Part shown: in pieces, positions 9,302 to 18,436 of the stretch
Layout of the letters: the number at the start of each line of letters is the position of its first letter
Numbering within the stretch: position 1 is the first letter of the stretch
Assembly: GCF_963677065.1 (NCBI RefSeq)
Contig: NZ_OY781872.1
Coordinates: 2,909,419-2,973,418 of the forward strand
Length of the DNA: 64,000 nt
Direction: 5' to 3'
From: an uncultured Methanoregula sp.
Lineage (GTDB): Archaea > Halobacteriota > Methanomicrobia > Methanomicrobiales > Methanospirillaceae
Made by a program: the position numbers and the translations under genes
Notes under the pieces: model-generated
Databases searched by the model: none
Seen by the model: only the letters and a program-made list of their open reading frames with translations
Told to the model about the DNA's origin: nothing

Positions 9302-10648
9302 ATGAAAAAGACAACCGGAATATTTTGTGTCCTCATATTCTTGTTCATGGTCTGCGCAGTAAATGCTGCCACCCCTTCGACAACCACAACAAGTTCAGCC
9401 AGCTCGTCAAGCAGCTCGACGAGTTCATCTACTACCTTATCTGCGGAAAACGCCCTTGCCCAGGTATACGTGAGTTCAGTTACGGTGGATCCTCCCTCGT
9501 TCTATCCTTATGAGGATGGAACGATCACCGTCCAGATCACAAACTCCGGCTCGCAGTCCGTGGCATTTTCCCAGGCAAACATACTGGATGAGCACATCAT
9601 TGTAAAAAACCCGGATTCCAACCGGGGTATGATATATCTTGGACCGGGAAACACGATGACGTATAAGTTCCTGGTCACCGCTGTGCCTCCCGAAGGAACG
9701 TACTTCCCCCTGTTCAGTGTAGCTTCCCGGGATTCCGGAAGTCTCCGGTATCCTATCGAGGTATCCATTGACTCAAAGGATATCCGGACCGGTATCTCCC
9801 AGAAACCGGATGCATTCCCCCTTGGGGCTGCAAGCAAGGTGAACCTGAGTATTTTCAATCCGCGGAAAGGTCTGATCGACAGCATCATCATCACCCCGAC
9901 GGGAACTAACGCGGATGTCAGTCCCCCGGAATTTTTTATTGATTCGATAGGCTCGCAGACCTCCGTCCAGGTTCCGTTTACGGTAACTCCCCATGGCAAC
10001 TCTTCCGTGAAGTTCCATATCGCGTACCAGAACGGGGATAATGATCATGCCGCCGATGTCATCCTTCCCATAAATATCGGCGAGGACAAGACCGGGGCCA
10101 ATCCCATTATCAACAACATCGCCCTGGTACCGCAGGGGTCCTCGTACAAGCTCACCGGTGACGTGAACAATGCGGGAATCACCGATGCAAAAGCCCTGAT
10201 AGTCACGGTCGGATCGCCGGCCCGTGCGGTTGAGCCGTACCCGGAATATGCGATCGGATCCCTGGCAGCTGACGATTTTGCCAGTTTCGAACTCAATTTC
10301 GCCTCATCGGATCTCTCGTCCATCCCCCTTGTGGTAACATGGAAAGATGCTGACGGCAATTCATACAGCGCGACAAAAAACCTTGACCTCAAGTCAGCCC
10401 AAAGTTATGGCACTTACAGCGCTTCAGGCTCCGGTTCCGGAAGCTCGGGTGTGAGCGGAACCGGCCAGAACACAGGGAGTTCAGCGTACCGCGGCAGCGG
10501 TGGCAGCAGCATTTTCGGCATTGGGGGAGGACGGGGCGGGGGCATAGCTTCGTTCTACCCGGTCATCGCAGGGGCAGTCATCCTTGTCGCGGCCATCGTC
10601 CTCTGGACAAAACGGAAATGGATTGCGAGAAAACTGAAACGCGATTGA
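9302..10648 (+). CDS. Exported S-layer/CARDB-like protein with C-terminal membrane anchor
   Basis: The protein starts with a signal peptide (IFCVLIFLFMVCAVNA, about residues 6-22) and a serine/threonine-rich linker. It continues with beta-rich immunoglobulin-like repeats of the kind seen in COG1361 or CARDB proteins (ITVQITNSGSQSVAFSQANI, VNLSIFNPRKGLID, LTGDVNNAGITDAKAL). A glycine/serine-rich stretch (about 372-415) leads to a membrane helix at about 420-440 and a basic tail. It is probably displayed outside the cell and anchored in the membrane. It is followed by an ABC ATPase and a MacB-like permease, a common archaeal three-gene arrangement, so it may be the exporter's extracytoplasmic partner. 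Confidence 0.82.
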   Translation: MKKTTGIFCVLIFLFMVCAVNAATPSTTTTSSASSSSSSTSSSTTLSAENALAQVYVSSVTVDPPSFYPYEDGTITVQITNSGSQSVAFSQANILDEHIIVKNPDSNRGMIYLGPGNTMTYKFLVTAVPPEGTYFPLFSVASRDSGSLRYPIEVSIDSKDIRTGISQKPDAFPLGAASKVNLSIFNPRKGLIDSIIITPTGTNADVSPPEFFIDSIGSQTSVQVPFTVTPHGNSSVKFHIAYQNGDNDHAADVILPINIGEDKTGANPIINNIALVPQGSSYKLTGDVNNAGITDAKALIVTVGSPARAVEPYPEYAIGSLAADDFASFELNFASSDLSSIPLVVTWKDADGNSYSATKNLDLKSAQSYGTYSASGSGSGSSGVSGTGQNTGSSAYRGSGGSSIFGIGGGRGGGIASFYPVIAGAVILVAAIVLWTKRKWIARKLKRD

Positions 10649-10659
10649 TCAGGACGGAT

Positions 10660-11340
10660 ATGAGCCAGACACCCCTTATTCGTCTCGACGATGTGTCGAA
10701 AGTCTACCATCTGGAGAGTGGAGACTTTACCGCACTCGATCATGTCTCTCTCGACATCAGGGAGAACGACTTCATCGCCATCATGGGACCCTCGGGCTCC
10801 GGCAAATCTACCATGATGAACCAGCTCGGTATTCTCGATGTCCCCACATCAGGAAAATTGTACATCGAAGGCAGGGATGTGTCGGAGATGACCGCGCTCG
10901 AACGCACCCACATGCGACGCGATACCATCGGGTACATTTTCCAGAAATTTTACCTCATCCCCCTCCTCACCGCATATGAAAACGTGGAGTATCCCCTTAT
11001 CCTGAAATACAAAAAGCGGGACAGTTCCGGAAAAGCCGCAGCAGTCCTCAAATCCGTGGGATTCGACAGCGACATGAGTGCCCACCGGCCCAACCAGTTA
11101 TCCGGCGGCCAGCAGCAGCGGGTCGCCGTTGCGCGGGCGCTCGTCAACGAGCCCAAGATCCTCCTCTGCGACGAACCGACCGGCAACCTGGACCGGAAGA
11201 CCGGTCTCCAGATTATGGAGCTCCTTGTCGGGCTGCACCGCGAAGGAAAGACGGTCATTCTTGTGACCCACGATTCCAAAATTGCCGAATACGCCCACCG
11301 CACGATCGAGCTTGAAGACGGCAGGATTGTGAGATCATGA
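10660..11340 (+). CDS. ABC transporter ATP-binding protein, MacB/LolD type
   Basis: This ATPase should energise the FtsX-fold permease encoded next. Walker A is GPSGSGKST near residue 45, the signature is LSGGQQQR, and Walker B is ILLCDEPTGNLD, all intact. Length (226 residues) fits the LolD/MacB ATPase family. The ATG at 10660 is selected because the family begins just before LIRLDDVSKVYHL; the in-frame ATG at 10618 lies inside the preceding gene. The stop overlaps the start of the permease by 4 nt. Confidence 0.93.
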   Translation: MSQTPLIRLDDVSKVYHLESGDFTALDHVSLDIRENDFIAIMGPSGSGKSTMMNQLGILDVPTSGKLYIEGRDVSEMTALERTHMRRDTIGYIFQKFYLIPLLTAYENVEYPLILKYKKRDSSGKAAAVLKSVGFDSDMSAHRPNQLSGGQQQRVAVARALVNEPKILLCDEPTGNLDRKTGLQIMELLVGLHREGKTVILVTHDSKIAEYAHRTIELEDGRIVRS

Positions 11341-12521
11341 AAGATATCTTCTTCGATCTCTCGGTCCGGAGCGTGCGGCTGAATTTTCTCCGGTCGCTGC
11401 TTGCGTCCATTGGTATTGTCATCGGCGTCGTTGCCATCTCTTCGATGGGAATGCTCGGGACAAACATGCAGCTCCAGGTAAAAGAGCAGCTCTCGGCAAG
11501 CGCAAACACCATCACGATAACCCCGGATGCGGTCCGGATGAGCCCCGGGTCCACAGCCTCGACCGGCATAGACAAAACCCAGCTGAACGAGATCAAGGAA
11601 TCCGCAGGAAACAATGAAGTTATACCAATCCATCGGTCCAGTACGCGGTTCACCGTGGGTTCAACGGACGGGCGCGGGTCGATCTATGGGTTGGATCCAA
11701 ACGATATAACCAGGTTCCTCACCGTTTCAGAAGGGGACAGCCTGAATGGCGAGAGCGATGCCCTGGTAGGATCAACGCTTGCAACAAATCTGGGCATCAA
11801 GATTGGCAGCCGGCTCAAGATTGGCGAGGATAACAAGTCGGTCACCCGGCCGGTTGTCCGGGTTGCAGGCATTCTCCAGGCAAGGGGAATGACAGCTGAC
11901 GGCGTCATGGCAGACAACGCCATCATCGTCTCGGATAACTGGTACACTTCTCACTTCGGCGATGAAAACCTCTACGATCAGGTGAACGTGATCGTGAAGA
12001 ACGTGGATACCATCAGCGATGTGGAGACCGCAATAGATGACAAAGTCAACCGGAAGACGCAGGTTATCCGCATATCAGATGCCAGTTCCCGCCTGTCCAG
12101 CATCTCATCGACCCTCGGGACAATCACGACGTTTATCCTTGCAATCGGGGCGATTTCCCTTGTTGTGGCAGCAGTCAGCATCTTCAACGTGATGATGATG
12201 TCGGTGAATGAGCGGATCCAGGAGATTGGGATCCTGCTCTCCATAGGAACGGAAAAAGGAGAAGTACGCCGCATGTTCCTCTACGAGGCGTTCATCCTCG
12301 GGATCATAGGGGCTGTGTTTGGCGGGATCTGCAGCCTTATTATCGGTTACTCCGTTGTCGGGGCCATGATCGGGAGCACCGCCTATTTCTTCCTGCCCGA
12401 GAGTATCATCTTTGTCCCCGAGGGAATGCTCATCGGGGTCATCGTCTGCGTTGTCTCCGGCCTGTACCCGGCCTGGCGGGCATCGAACATGGATCCGATC
12501 GATGCTCTGAGAGCGGAATAG
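11337..12521 (+). CDS. ABC transporter permease, MacB/FtsX type
   Basis: This is a membrane component of a type VII (MacB-like) ABC system. It has the standard topology: one N-terminal helix (about residues 20-42), a large extracytoplasmic MacB_PCD-like domain (about 45-250), then three C-terminal helices in the FtsX domain (about 262-290, 320-345 and 360-380). The family end motif YPAWRASNMDPIDALRAE is present. The start overlaps the ATPase gene by 4 nt. Such systems use mechanotransmission to move lipoproteins, peptides or other substrates; the substrate here is unknown. Confidence 0.92.
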   Translation: MKDIFFDLSVRSVRLNFLRSLLASIGIVIGVVAISSMGMLGTNMQLQVKEQLSASANTITITPDAVRMSPGSTASTGIDKTQLNEIKESAGNNEVIPIHRSSTRFTVGSTDGRGSIYGLDPNDITRFLTVSEGDSLNGESDALVGSTLATNLGIKIGSRLKIGEDNKSVTRPVVRVAGILQARGMTADGVMADNAIIVSDNWYTSHFGDENLYDQVNVIVKNVDTISDVETAIDDKVNRKTQVIRISDASSRLSSISSTLGTITTFILAIGAISLVVAAVSIFNVMMMSVNERIQEIGILLSIGTEKGEVRRMFLYEAFILGIIGAVFGGICSLIIGYSVVGAMIGSTAYFFLPESIIFVPEGMLIGVIVCVVSGLYPAWRASNMDPIDALRAE

Positions 12522-12713
12522 ACCGGCAGCCCTCTGCCAAAACCTTTTCTGGGTATTCCCTGTATCGATCTGCCCGGGACGACCGGGTGTCGCCGATAGT
12601 GCACCACCAGCATTCCCCCCGGTGTAATCAATTTAAATCTGGTGAAGGCCTTAACCACGTTATTTAAAAAATGGTGCGGCGGTGTCGATTTTCATGAGAT
12701 ACAGATGCAAATT

Positions 12714-12725
12714 TTTTAATATAAC
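12714..12725 (+). promoter_or_regulatory. TATA box upstream of acetate-transporter-family gene
   Basis: The AT-rich TTTTTAATATAA lies about 95 nt before the next ATG and suits an archaeal promoter with a leader of about 65 nt. The 7-mer TGGTGCG at 12672-12678 and its complement CGCACCA at 12725-12731 flank it, which could be a regulator site. The evidence for regulation is weak. Confidence 0.4.
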
Positions 12726-12818
12726 GCACCACAATTGTAATAGACCGGTGCATTTACAGAGAGATTGACCTATAATCTCATGATTTGCTGCACCAGAATT
12801 ATCTGAAAAGAGGATGAC

Positions 12819-13409
12819 ATGGAACATATCGAAGAGAAGAACCGGAACAATATTTTCCTGAACGACAACACTGCCAATCCAGCCCCCCTCGGACTGTGCT
12901 CGTTTGGCATGACAACCATGCTGCTCAGCCTGCATAATGCCGGGGTCATAGCCCTGACAAGCCCCATACTTGCCATGGCCATCTTCTACGGAGGCATCAT
13001 CCAGATTCTTGTCGGGATCATGGAATGGAAAAAGAACAACAGCTTCGGGATGGTCACGTTTGGAAGTTTCGGCTGTTTCTGGATCTCTTTTGCATCCATG
13101 CTCATGCTTCCGGCTCTCGGAATCGCAAAAGCACCGCAGCCGGTGGATCTGGCAGCCTTCCTTGCACTGTGGGGCATTTTTGCATTCGGGCTTTTCATCT
13201 GCACATTAAAGATGCACCGGCTCCTGCAGGTCACGCTCGCTGCAGTCGTCCTCTTGGTGATCCTGCTCGTTGCAGCCCAGCTCACCGGAAGCTCACTGGT
13301 TCTCATGGCCGGGGGCATCATGGGACTGATTGCCGGAGCTCTCGCCCTGTATCTCGGAATGGGCCAGGTCATCAATGAGGTTTACGGGAGCCGGGTCTTA
13401 CCGGTCTGA
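12819..13409 (+). CDS. GPR1/FUN34/YaaH family acetate (succinate-acetate) transporter
   Basis: This 196-residue protein has six predicted membrane helices and the family signature NPAPLGLCSFGMTT near residue 22. A FYGGIIQILVGIMEW segment at about 56-70 is also typical. Members include bacterial SatP/YaaH and a methanogen acetate permease. Many hydrogenotrophic methanogens require acetate as carbon source, so uptake is a reasonable role. A GAGG ribosome binding site precedes the ATG. It overlaps the tail of the convergent acetyltransferase gene by 12 nt. Confidence 0.9.
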   Translation: MEHIEEKNRNNIFLNDNTANPAPLGLCSFGMTTMLLSLHNAGVIALTSPILAMAIFYGGIIQILVGIMEWKKNNSFGMVTFGSFGCFWISFASMLMLPALGIAKAPQPVDLAAFLALWGIFAFGLFICTLKMHRLLQVTLAAVVLLVILLVAAQLTGSSLVLMAGGIMGLIAGALALYLGMGQVINEVYGSRVLPV

Positions 13410-13931
13410 TTCCCCGGTATCTTTTTTGAGAATTGCGTACACGATCTCATCCATGAGAACGCCATCTTTCGTAATGGCATTCTTATGAACGGCTTCCCGC
13501 AGGAAGCCGCACTTTTCCAGAACCCTTGCTGAGGCTTTGTTGTTTGCAAAAATACCCGCCTGGATGCGGACAAGGGAGGTCTCCCGGAATACTGCCGGGA
13601 CGAGCGCGCGGACGGCATCGGTAACAATACCCTGCCCCCAGAAGGACTCCGACAGCCAGTACCCGATCTCCCCGGTCCCGCGGTAGACATCCTCAAAAAA
13701 ATGGACGCCGATTCCTCCCGCGGCCACTCCATCAACCTCAATGGCAAGCATCAGGTTTTTCGTCGAGCCTGCCATATCGATGAACCGGTTCGCATCCGAA
13801 ATGGTGTACGGGTGCGGGAACCCGTCCCGCATGCAGGCTGCAACACGGGGATTGTTCGCATGCCGGACAACAGATTCCGCATCGGCAGCCGACCAGGGCC
13901 GGAGGATCGCTTTTCTGGTTTGAAGATACAT
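13398..13931 (-). CDS. GNAT family N-acetyltransferase (RimJ/RimL-like)
   Basis: This 177-residue protein resembles ribosomal-protein or small-molecule acetyltransferases of the RimJ/RimL group. It begins with TRKAILRPWSAADAESVVRHANNP, continues with GGIGVHFFEDVYRGTGEIGYWLSESFWGQGIVTDAV (the acetyl-CoA loop is in the GQGIVTDA part), and ends with IFANNKASARVLEKCGFLREA, all typical of this branch. The substrate cannot be told from sequence. It is convergent with the acetate-transporter gene. Confidence 0.87.
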   Translation of the reverse strand: MYLQTRKAILRPWSAADAESVVRHANNPRVAACMRDGFPHPYTISDANRFIDMAGSTKNLMLAIEVDGVAAGGIGVHFFEDVYRGTGEIGYWLSESFWGQGIVTDAVRALVPAVFRETSLVRIQAGIFANNKASARVLEKCGFLREAVHKNAITKDGVLMDEIVYAILKKDTGESDR

Positions 13932-14183
13932 GGGGATTCACTGATGTCATCTTTCGGAAATAATCAAAATTACGAAATTCCGGTATATTCTTTGTTTTAT
14001 ATTCAGTTGATAGTTGTGGCTTCCCGGCAGATAATCCGGCTCATCCTGGGCATCCCGCTCTATCCCAGGAACTTTGCTCGCAAATGTAAATAAACACGCA
14101 GCAAAATGAATTCTTAAACGCCAATAGCAAAACAGAGCAGTAATCGAGTAAATTACAAAAAAGCAATATTAATTAATAACCTG

Positions 14184-14194
14184 TTATAATTTAA
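14184..14194 (+). promoter_or_regulatory. TATA box for the small zinc-ribbon gene
   Basis: TTATAATTTAA lies about 26 nt before the ATG at 14214, so transcription may start at or near the start codon. The surrounding 90 nt are very AT-rich compared with nearby genes. Confidence 0.5.
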
Positions 14195-14213
14195 TTACCA
14201 GAGGCTTGAACCC

Positions 14214-14366
14214 ATGGGGTTACCGGAAGAATCATTTGTAATCACTGTTTTTGATCCATCCTGCTCTGAATGCTGCTGCAATGAGTGTGGTGCAGAATTT
14301 ACCTGGGACCGCATCAGCCATCCCTGCTGTCCCGAATGCAATTCCAAGGATATCCGGTCAGCCTGA
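14214..14366 (+). CDS. Small zinc-ribbon protein, 50 residues
   Basis: A short open frame starts at ATG 14214 and encodes 50 residues with a two-knuckle zinc ribbon: CNECGAEF in the first half and CPEC in the second, plus extra cysteines in CSECCC and PCC. Small proteins of this design (CxxCGxxF then CPxC) are common in archaea and bind zinc as protein- or nucleic-acid-interaction modules. A well-placed TATA box at 14184-14194 and a GAGG at about 14201 support expression. It is convergent with the methyltransferase gene that ends at 14395. The function is unknown. Confidence 0.7.
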   Translation: MGLPEESFVITVFDPSCSECCCNECGAEFTWDRISHPCCPECNSKDIRSA

Positions 14367-14394
14367 TTTTCGGGCCATATTCTTCTCCTGAGAT

Positions 14395-15255
14395 TTATGG
14401 TGTTTTCCTGAGATCGAACACCCAGCGGGATACACCCGGAGCCACATTTCCGCATCTCCTGGTACAAACGGGCTCAAATCCCCGGCCACCCAGCTCCTCC
14501 GCCAGTTCAGCAGCCTGCCCCTTGTTCCGGAACGTATAGAAGTGAACCATCCCGTCCTGTTTCACATAAGGCTCCAGTTTTTCAAGAATTGCATCCATCC
14601 CGTACGGCGTCGGGATAATCACCCGGTCAAATCCCGGCCGGGGCAAGAGGGACGTATCAAACGCATCTCCCAGAACCGCAGTAACCCGGTCTTCGATACC
14701 ATTCTTCCGGATATTTTCCTTTTGCCACCGGAATGCTTCGGGGTTCTGCTCGATTGCCACTACCCGGGCTCCCCGGGCTGCGGCAGGTACGACAAACGGA
14801 CCAACGCCGGCAAACGGGACGAGAACATCTTCGTTCGGGAGTACCTGGCCGGAAACTCTCTTTCTCTCGGTCTGGAGACGGGGATTATAAAACGACGTGA
14901 GCACATCGAACATGTACGAAAAACCATATTCCCGGCAGGTGGTTATCGTATCGGTTCCTGTAAGGATCTCGTACCGGGCAGTCCTGCAGTTTCCCTGCAC
15001 CGATGAAGTTTTGTTCAGGACCGTTTTTACCGAATGGCGGTGGGAACGGATGGCATCGGCGATAATGAACCTGAAGTCTTCAAGCTCGGGAGGAACCGGG
15101 ATAATTGCTACCGATCCGATCACATCGTAATGACCCGTCAGGAGTGGAAGGAGATGTTCGGGAATCTGACCGGATAACAGGTCTTTGAACCCCATAGGCA
15201 CCGGGATATTGGGTGCAGGAATAAAAAAACCGTGGCCTTTCACCCGGGGCCCCAC
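14395..15255 (-). CDS. Class I methyltransferase of the Trm5/TYW2 family
   Basis: This 286-residue protein is similar in layout to archaeal Trm5, which methylates G37 of tRNA, and to TYW2, which acts in wyosine synthesis. The N-terminal part carries DVIGSVAIIPVPPEL and NKTSSVQGNCRTARYEILTG. The catalytic domain includes FYNPRLQTERKRV, the S-adenosylmethionine loop VPFAGVGPFVVPAAARGARVV and NPEAFRWQKENIRKNG. The usual NxP catalytic motif reads IIPTPYG, so the exact reaction is uncertain. The start is GTG at 15255; GTG 15243 and ATG 15195 are alternatives. Confidence 0.8.
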   Translation of the reverse strand: MGPRVKGHGFFIPAPNIPVPMGFKDLLSGQIPEHLLPLLTGHYDVIGSVAIIPVPPELEDFRFIIADAIRSHRHSVKTVLNKTSSVQGNCRTARYEILTGTDTITTCREYGFSYMFDVLTSFYNPRLQTERKRVSGQVLPNEDVLVPFAGVGPFVVPAAARGARVVAIEQNPEAFRWQKENIRKNGIEDRVTAVLGDAFDTSLLPRPGFDRVIIPTPYGMDAILEKLEPYVKQDGMVHFYTFRNKGQAAELAEELGGRGFEPVCTRRCGNVAPGVSRWVFDLRKTP

Positions 15256-15364
15256 CGGGCAGAGACATCGGCAAGACCTCCCTGGATCTCCGATGGATAT
15301 ACGAACAGCGGGCAGGAAAAGAAATCTTTAATGGCCGGCCCCGCCCACGTCATGGACAGCAACA

Positions 15365-15985
15365 ATGCCAGAATCGCAGGATTTCATCACCTCCGACAAG
15401 GTGATCTTCTCAAAAGAGAAGAGATCCTTTCGCCAGATCTATGAAGTGCCGGAATACCGGTTTCTCGATATCCTCCCGGACGACCGGGTCCTGGATATCG
15501 GGGCCAACGTGGGGGCGTTCTGCATCCGGGCAGCACGGCTCGCCTCAAGAGTAACCGCGGTGGAGCCGGTGACCTGCGATATTCTCGAAAAAAATATCCG
15601 GGCGAACAATGCACCGGTAGCAACCATACAAGGAGCGCTGGGCGATGGGAAGCCCTGCGAGATCTGTTGGGATGACTGCCGGGTCGTGGCCCCCACATTC
15701 ACGCTCGGGGAACTAATCCGTATGGCCGGGGGCTGCGATTTCCTGAAATGCGATTGTGAAGGTGCGGAATGGCTGATCCGTCATTCGGACTTATCCGGCG
15801 TGCGGAGAATTGAGATGGAACTGCACATGCCCCCGATCTGCAGCGTTCCCGATATGGCACTCCTGGATTACATCGGCGAGCATTACCATTTTGAGATAGA
15901 GCGCAGGCCGTGCCATGATGTGATGGGCGTCATGGGTATCCTGCATGCTGAACAAAAATCTCAACAGCACGGTACTTTTTCATAG
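15365..15985 (+). CDS. FkbM family methyltransferase
   Basis: This 206-residue SAM-dependent methyltransferase resembles the FkbM family. Motif I is VLDIGANVGAFCIRAA, motif II region is TAVEPVTCDILEKNI, and the FLKCDCEGAEW segment is characteristic of FkbM enzymes, which O-methylate sugars or polyketides. A TATA-like TCTTTAAT lies about 45 nt upstream. The substrate is unknown. The next gene starts 64 nt after the stop. Confidence 0.82.
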   Translation: MPESQDFITSDKVIFSKEKRSFRQIYEVPEYRFLDILPDDRVLDIGANVGAFCIRAARLASRVTAVEPVTCDILEKNIRANNAPVATIQGALGDGKPCEICWDDCRVVAPTFTLGELIRMAGGCDFLKCDCEGAEWLIRHSDLSGVRRIEMELHMPPICSVPDMALLDYIGEHYHFEIERRPCHDVMGVMGILHAEQKSQQHGTFS

Positions 15986-16049
15986 TGCAAAATTATCCCG
16001 GGTGAAAATGTTCTTGAGCCCGCCTCACCAAGTGAATGCAGGAATAATC

Positions 16050-16715
16050 ATGTGCACTGATATCATCGAACAGAGAAATGTTGCCCTCGACCAGATCCTT
16101 GCCGAACGACGCTCGTACCGTATGTTCACAGCAGAGATCCCGCCTGACGATGCGATCCGGCGCATCCTGCATGCAGGGCTTCTTGGCCCGTTCGCTGCCG
16201 CTGCCGTCGGCCCGTCGAAGGACTATTTCCGGAGATTCTTTGTGCTGCGAAGCGGTTCGGCAAGCATGAAGGCAATAATTCCCCTTGTGATGAACCAGGT
16301 AACAACCATGGCACAGGAGCTGGAGCGGGGAATGGAACATGATCCTGAACTCCGGAAGAGAGCAGGCCCGTTCCTCCAGCGCCTGTCGGCGATACAGAAG
16401 ATGGGCAGGGTTCCCGGGATCGGAACCGCCCCGTTCTACATCATTGTTGCAGAGCGCCGGGGATTTCCCCCGGTAGAACTCCAGTCCCTTGCACACTGCC
16501 TGGAGAACATGTGGCTCAAGGCAACCGCACTGGAGCTCGGGTTCCAGCTCGTATCGGTCACGTCCCAGATGTCGGGAAACCCCGAGTTCTGTAAAATCCT
16601 GGGCATCAGGCCGGGCGAATGGGAGCTGATGGGGTGTGCGGTCGGCGTTGCTGCCGATGAACTCTCCCCGTCCATCCGGCCCCCGGTCGAAGATGTTACC
16701 CGGTGGCTCGAGTAA
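16050..16715 (+). CDS. Nitroreductase family protein
   Basis: This is a flavin-dependent oxidoreductase of the nitroreductase fold, 221 residues. The N-terminus shows ILAERRSYRMFTAEIPPDDAIRRIL, where the RRSYR segment corresponds to the FMN phosphate-binding motif. A later segment, GIGTAPFYIIVAERRGFPPVELQSLAHCLENMWLKATALELGFQLVS, fits the conserved helix that packs on the flavin. The ATG at 16050 is chosen because the domain begins there and AGGA lies about 8 nt upstream. Substrates of this family range widely, so none is assigned. Confidence 0.85.
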   Translation: MCTDIIEQRNVALDQILAERRSYRMFTAEIPPDDAIRRILHAGLLGPFAAAAVGPSKDYFRRFFVLRSGSASMKAIIPLVMNQVTTMAQELERGMEHDPELRKRAGPFLQRLSAIQKMGRVPGIGTAPFYIIVAERRGFPPVELQSLAHCLENMWLKATALELGFQLVSVTSQMSGNPEFCKILGIRPGEWELMGCAVGVAADELSPSIRPPVEDVTRWLE

Positions 16716-17370
16716 GAACCAAAAACCTGTCGAAGAACAGAACGTTCAAATTATATTTTCTTTTTTACCCGGGAGAAACACACATGAACGGGTATTCACA
16801 CCCGAACCATGAAAATTTCTGGTATGTGGGTTCCCCCCCTATGCTCCTCTCCGATGCATAGCGGGGACAATAATTTTTCTGGTAGTCATTGATCCGCCGC
16901 GGGGGCGCCCCGTCGGGGGCGGCGGGGTTCATCGCAATAAACGGGAGAGCGTGAAGACTCCTAAAAAACAGGGTAATGTGCAATTTTCATGGGAAATCAT
17001 TCGTGCTGCATACTCACGGGTGTTGTGAGTGTGACTGCCATTTTAAAATCATATGGATTTTCATGCGCTCGTGCTCCTCTGGGAGAGCCCCGATGAAACA
17101 GCGGGCACCCGGGGCCCAATCCCAATCTGATTTTTACTTTTTGCTGGTTTTCCCGAGAAGCGTTTTTACATTCTTTTGGGAGTGGAGGAGACTTATCCGT
17201 AATAAGTTCCCGGATCCGGATAGGGTTGTATTGCCTAAAAGCACTGGAGATTACAGAACGTTTCATGGTATCCGGTTTTGGAAGGAACAACGACGCCCCC
17301 GGAAGGCGTGTCCGCGGATATCCCCAATCTCATATCTGCCATCCGGGAAAAAATGGTATCCGGGCTTTCC
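16716..17370 (+). other. 655-nt gene-free convergent region with GC-rich hairpin, mini-ORF and a dispersed repeat copy
   Basis: No convincing protein gene is seen. A 25-codon frame (ATG 16784, preceded by GGGAG at 16771-16775) could encode MNGYSHPNHENFWYVGSPP followed by six residues. A strong hairpin, CCGCCGC at 16894-16900 with GCGGCGG at 16919-16925, encloses GGGG/CCCC pairing. Positions 16994-17037 match the dispersed repeat also found at 46084-46163 and 61594-61673 (ATCATTCGTG, then GTGAGTGTGAC). Confidence 0.45.
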
Positions 17371-18201
17371 TCACGCCGAATCCCGGAGTTCCTTCCAGAG
17401 ATCCAGGTCAAGGAAACTTCCCTCGGCATTAGCTTCCATCTCCTGGTAAAGGGAATACGGAATCGAGAAGGTGAGAACATCTTTCCCGAGAGTTGCCCGG
17501 ACACTCTTCCGGGCCGAGAGATCGGTGAGACCGATCACTGCCCGGGGATGATCCTTCCCGGACTCTGCATATGTGCAGACACCGAGTGCCTGGCACCCGG
17601 CCGCACCGGCGGTAACAATGATCCCGTCCCGGATATTCCCGTGCCCGTAATTTGCAAGGATCGAGAGCGCAGAGATCTGGTCGGCGTTTGCAACGAACAC
17701 GACACTCCTCACATCCTCGCCCTCTTTGACATCCTGGACGGGTTTCATGACGATAAACTTGTCCTGTGCATCATAAACCGGCAGGTTTTGTAAGAATTTT
17801 CTGACAATGGCCGGGCTTTTGAAGAAACGCTCTCCTTCAGTGAGCATCTTTTTGTGATGCTCATCAAACCCCCGTTCAATGACCGATTCGTAAGCCTTCT
17901 TATCAGCAGCTCCCACTATCCCGTTCGAGAGGAACGAGCAGAATCCCTCCTCGCTCCGGGACGCGTGTTTCTCCCAGGGCCGGCCGAACCCAAGGCCCAT
18001 CGCCCCGCCGGCACACGTGGTGGTATCCCGGGAGAAGACCGCAGTACGCCCCTCATTGGCAACCTTGGCAAAGAGCCACATGCTGCAACTCCAGATACCC
18101 GGCCTGAATTCAAGGGCTTTTTCTGGTTTTTTATCGGCCCATACGATAGCAACCGGGTTTTTCCGGATCCCGGCTTTTTTCGCAATCTGACTTTCTGGCA
18201 T
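17371..18201 (-). CDS. DUF169 family protein
   Basis: This 276-residue protein matches DUF169, a family common in methanogens and other anaerobes, of unknown function. Typical segments are NPVAIVWADKKPEKALEFRPGIW, the cysteine-containing SRDTTTCAGGAMGLGFG, and GYESVIERGF-like text near the middle. A later part reads FVANADQISALSILANYG and AAGCQALGVCTYAESGKDHPRAVIGLTDLSARK. No membrane segment or signal peptide is seen. It is divergent from the methyltransferase gene at 18437. Some DUF169 proteins sit beside metal or corrinoid proteins; no such neighbour is present here. Confidence 0.85.
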   Translation of the reverse strand: MPESQIAKKAGIRKNPVAIVWADKKPEKALEFRPGIWSCSMWLFAKVANEGRTAVFSRDTTTCAGGAMGLGFGRPWEKHASRSEEGFCSFLSNGIVGAADKKAYESVIERGFDEHHKKMLTEGERFFKSPAIVRKFLQNLPVYDAQDKFIVMKPVQDVKEGEDVRSVVFVANADQISALSILANYGHGNIRDGIIVTAGAAGCQALGVCTYAESGKDHPRAVIGLTDLSARKSVRATLGKDVLTFSIPYSLYQEMEANAEGSFLDLDLWKELRDSA

Positions 18202-18436
18202 GATAATCTCTCACTTCGCGTTCTTCAGGATAAAGGCGATGGAATTTTCGAAGAATCGTTCTGGAAAGAACATCGCTGTCGCCTGCACACCTGAACGGTT
18301 AATGACACCGGTATAAATAGGTGATGTGTCCGGAAACCGGCGGGAGCTCGTGCAGCCGAAAGCCTGGCAGGGATGATGGAAAAATTAATTCCCAACACAT
18401 TTACAAAAGCACCGCACACTCCTGATCCGGAACAAC

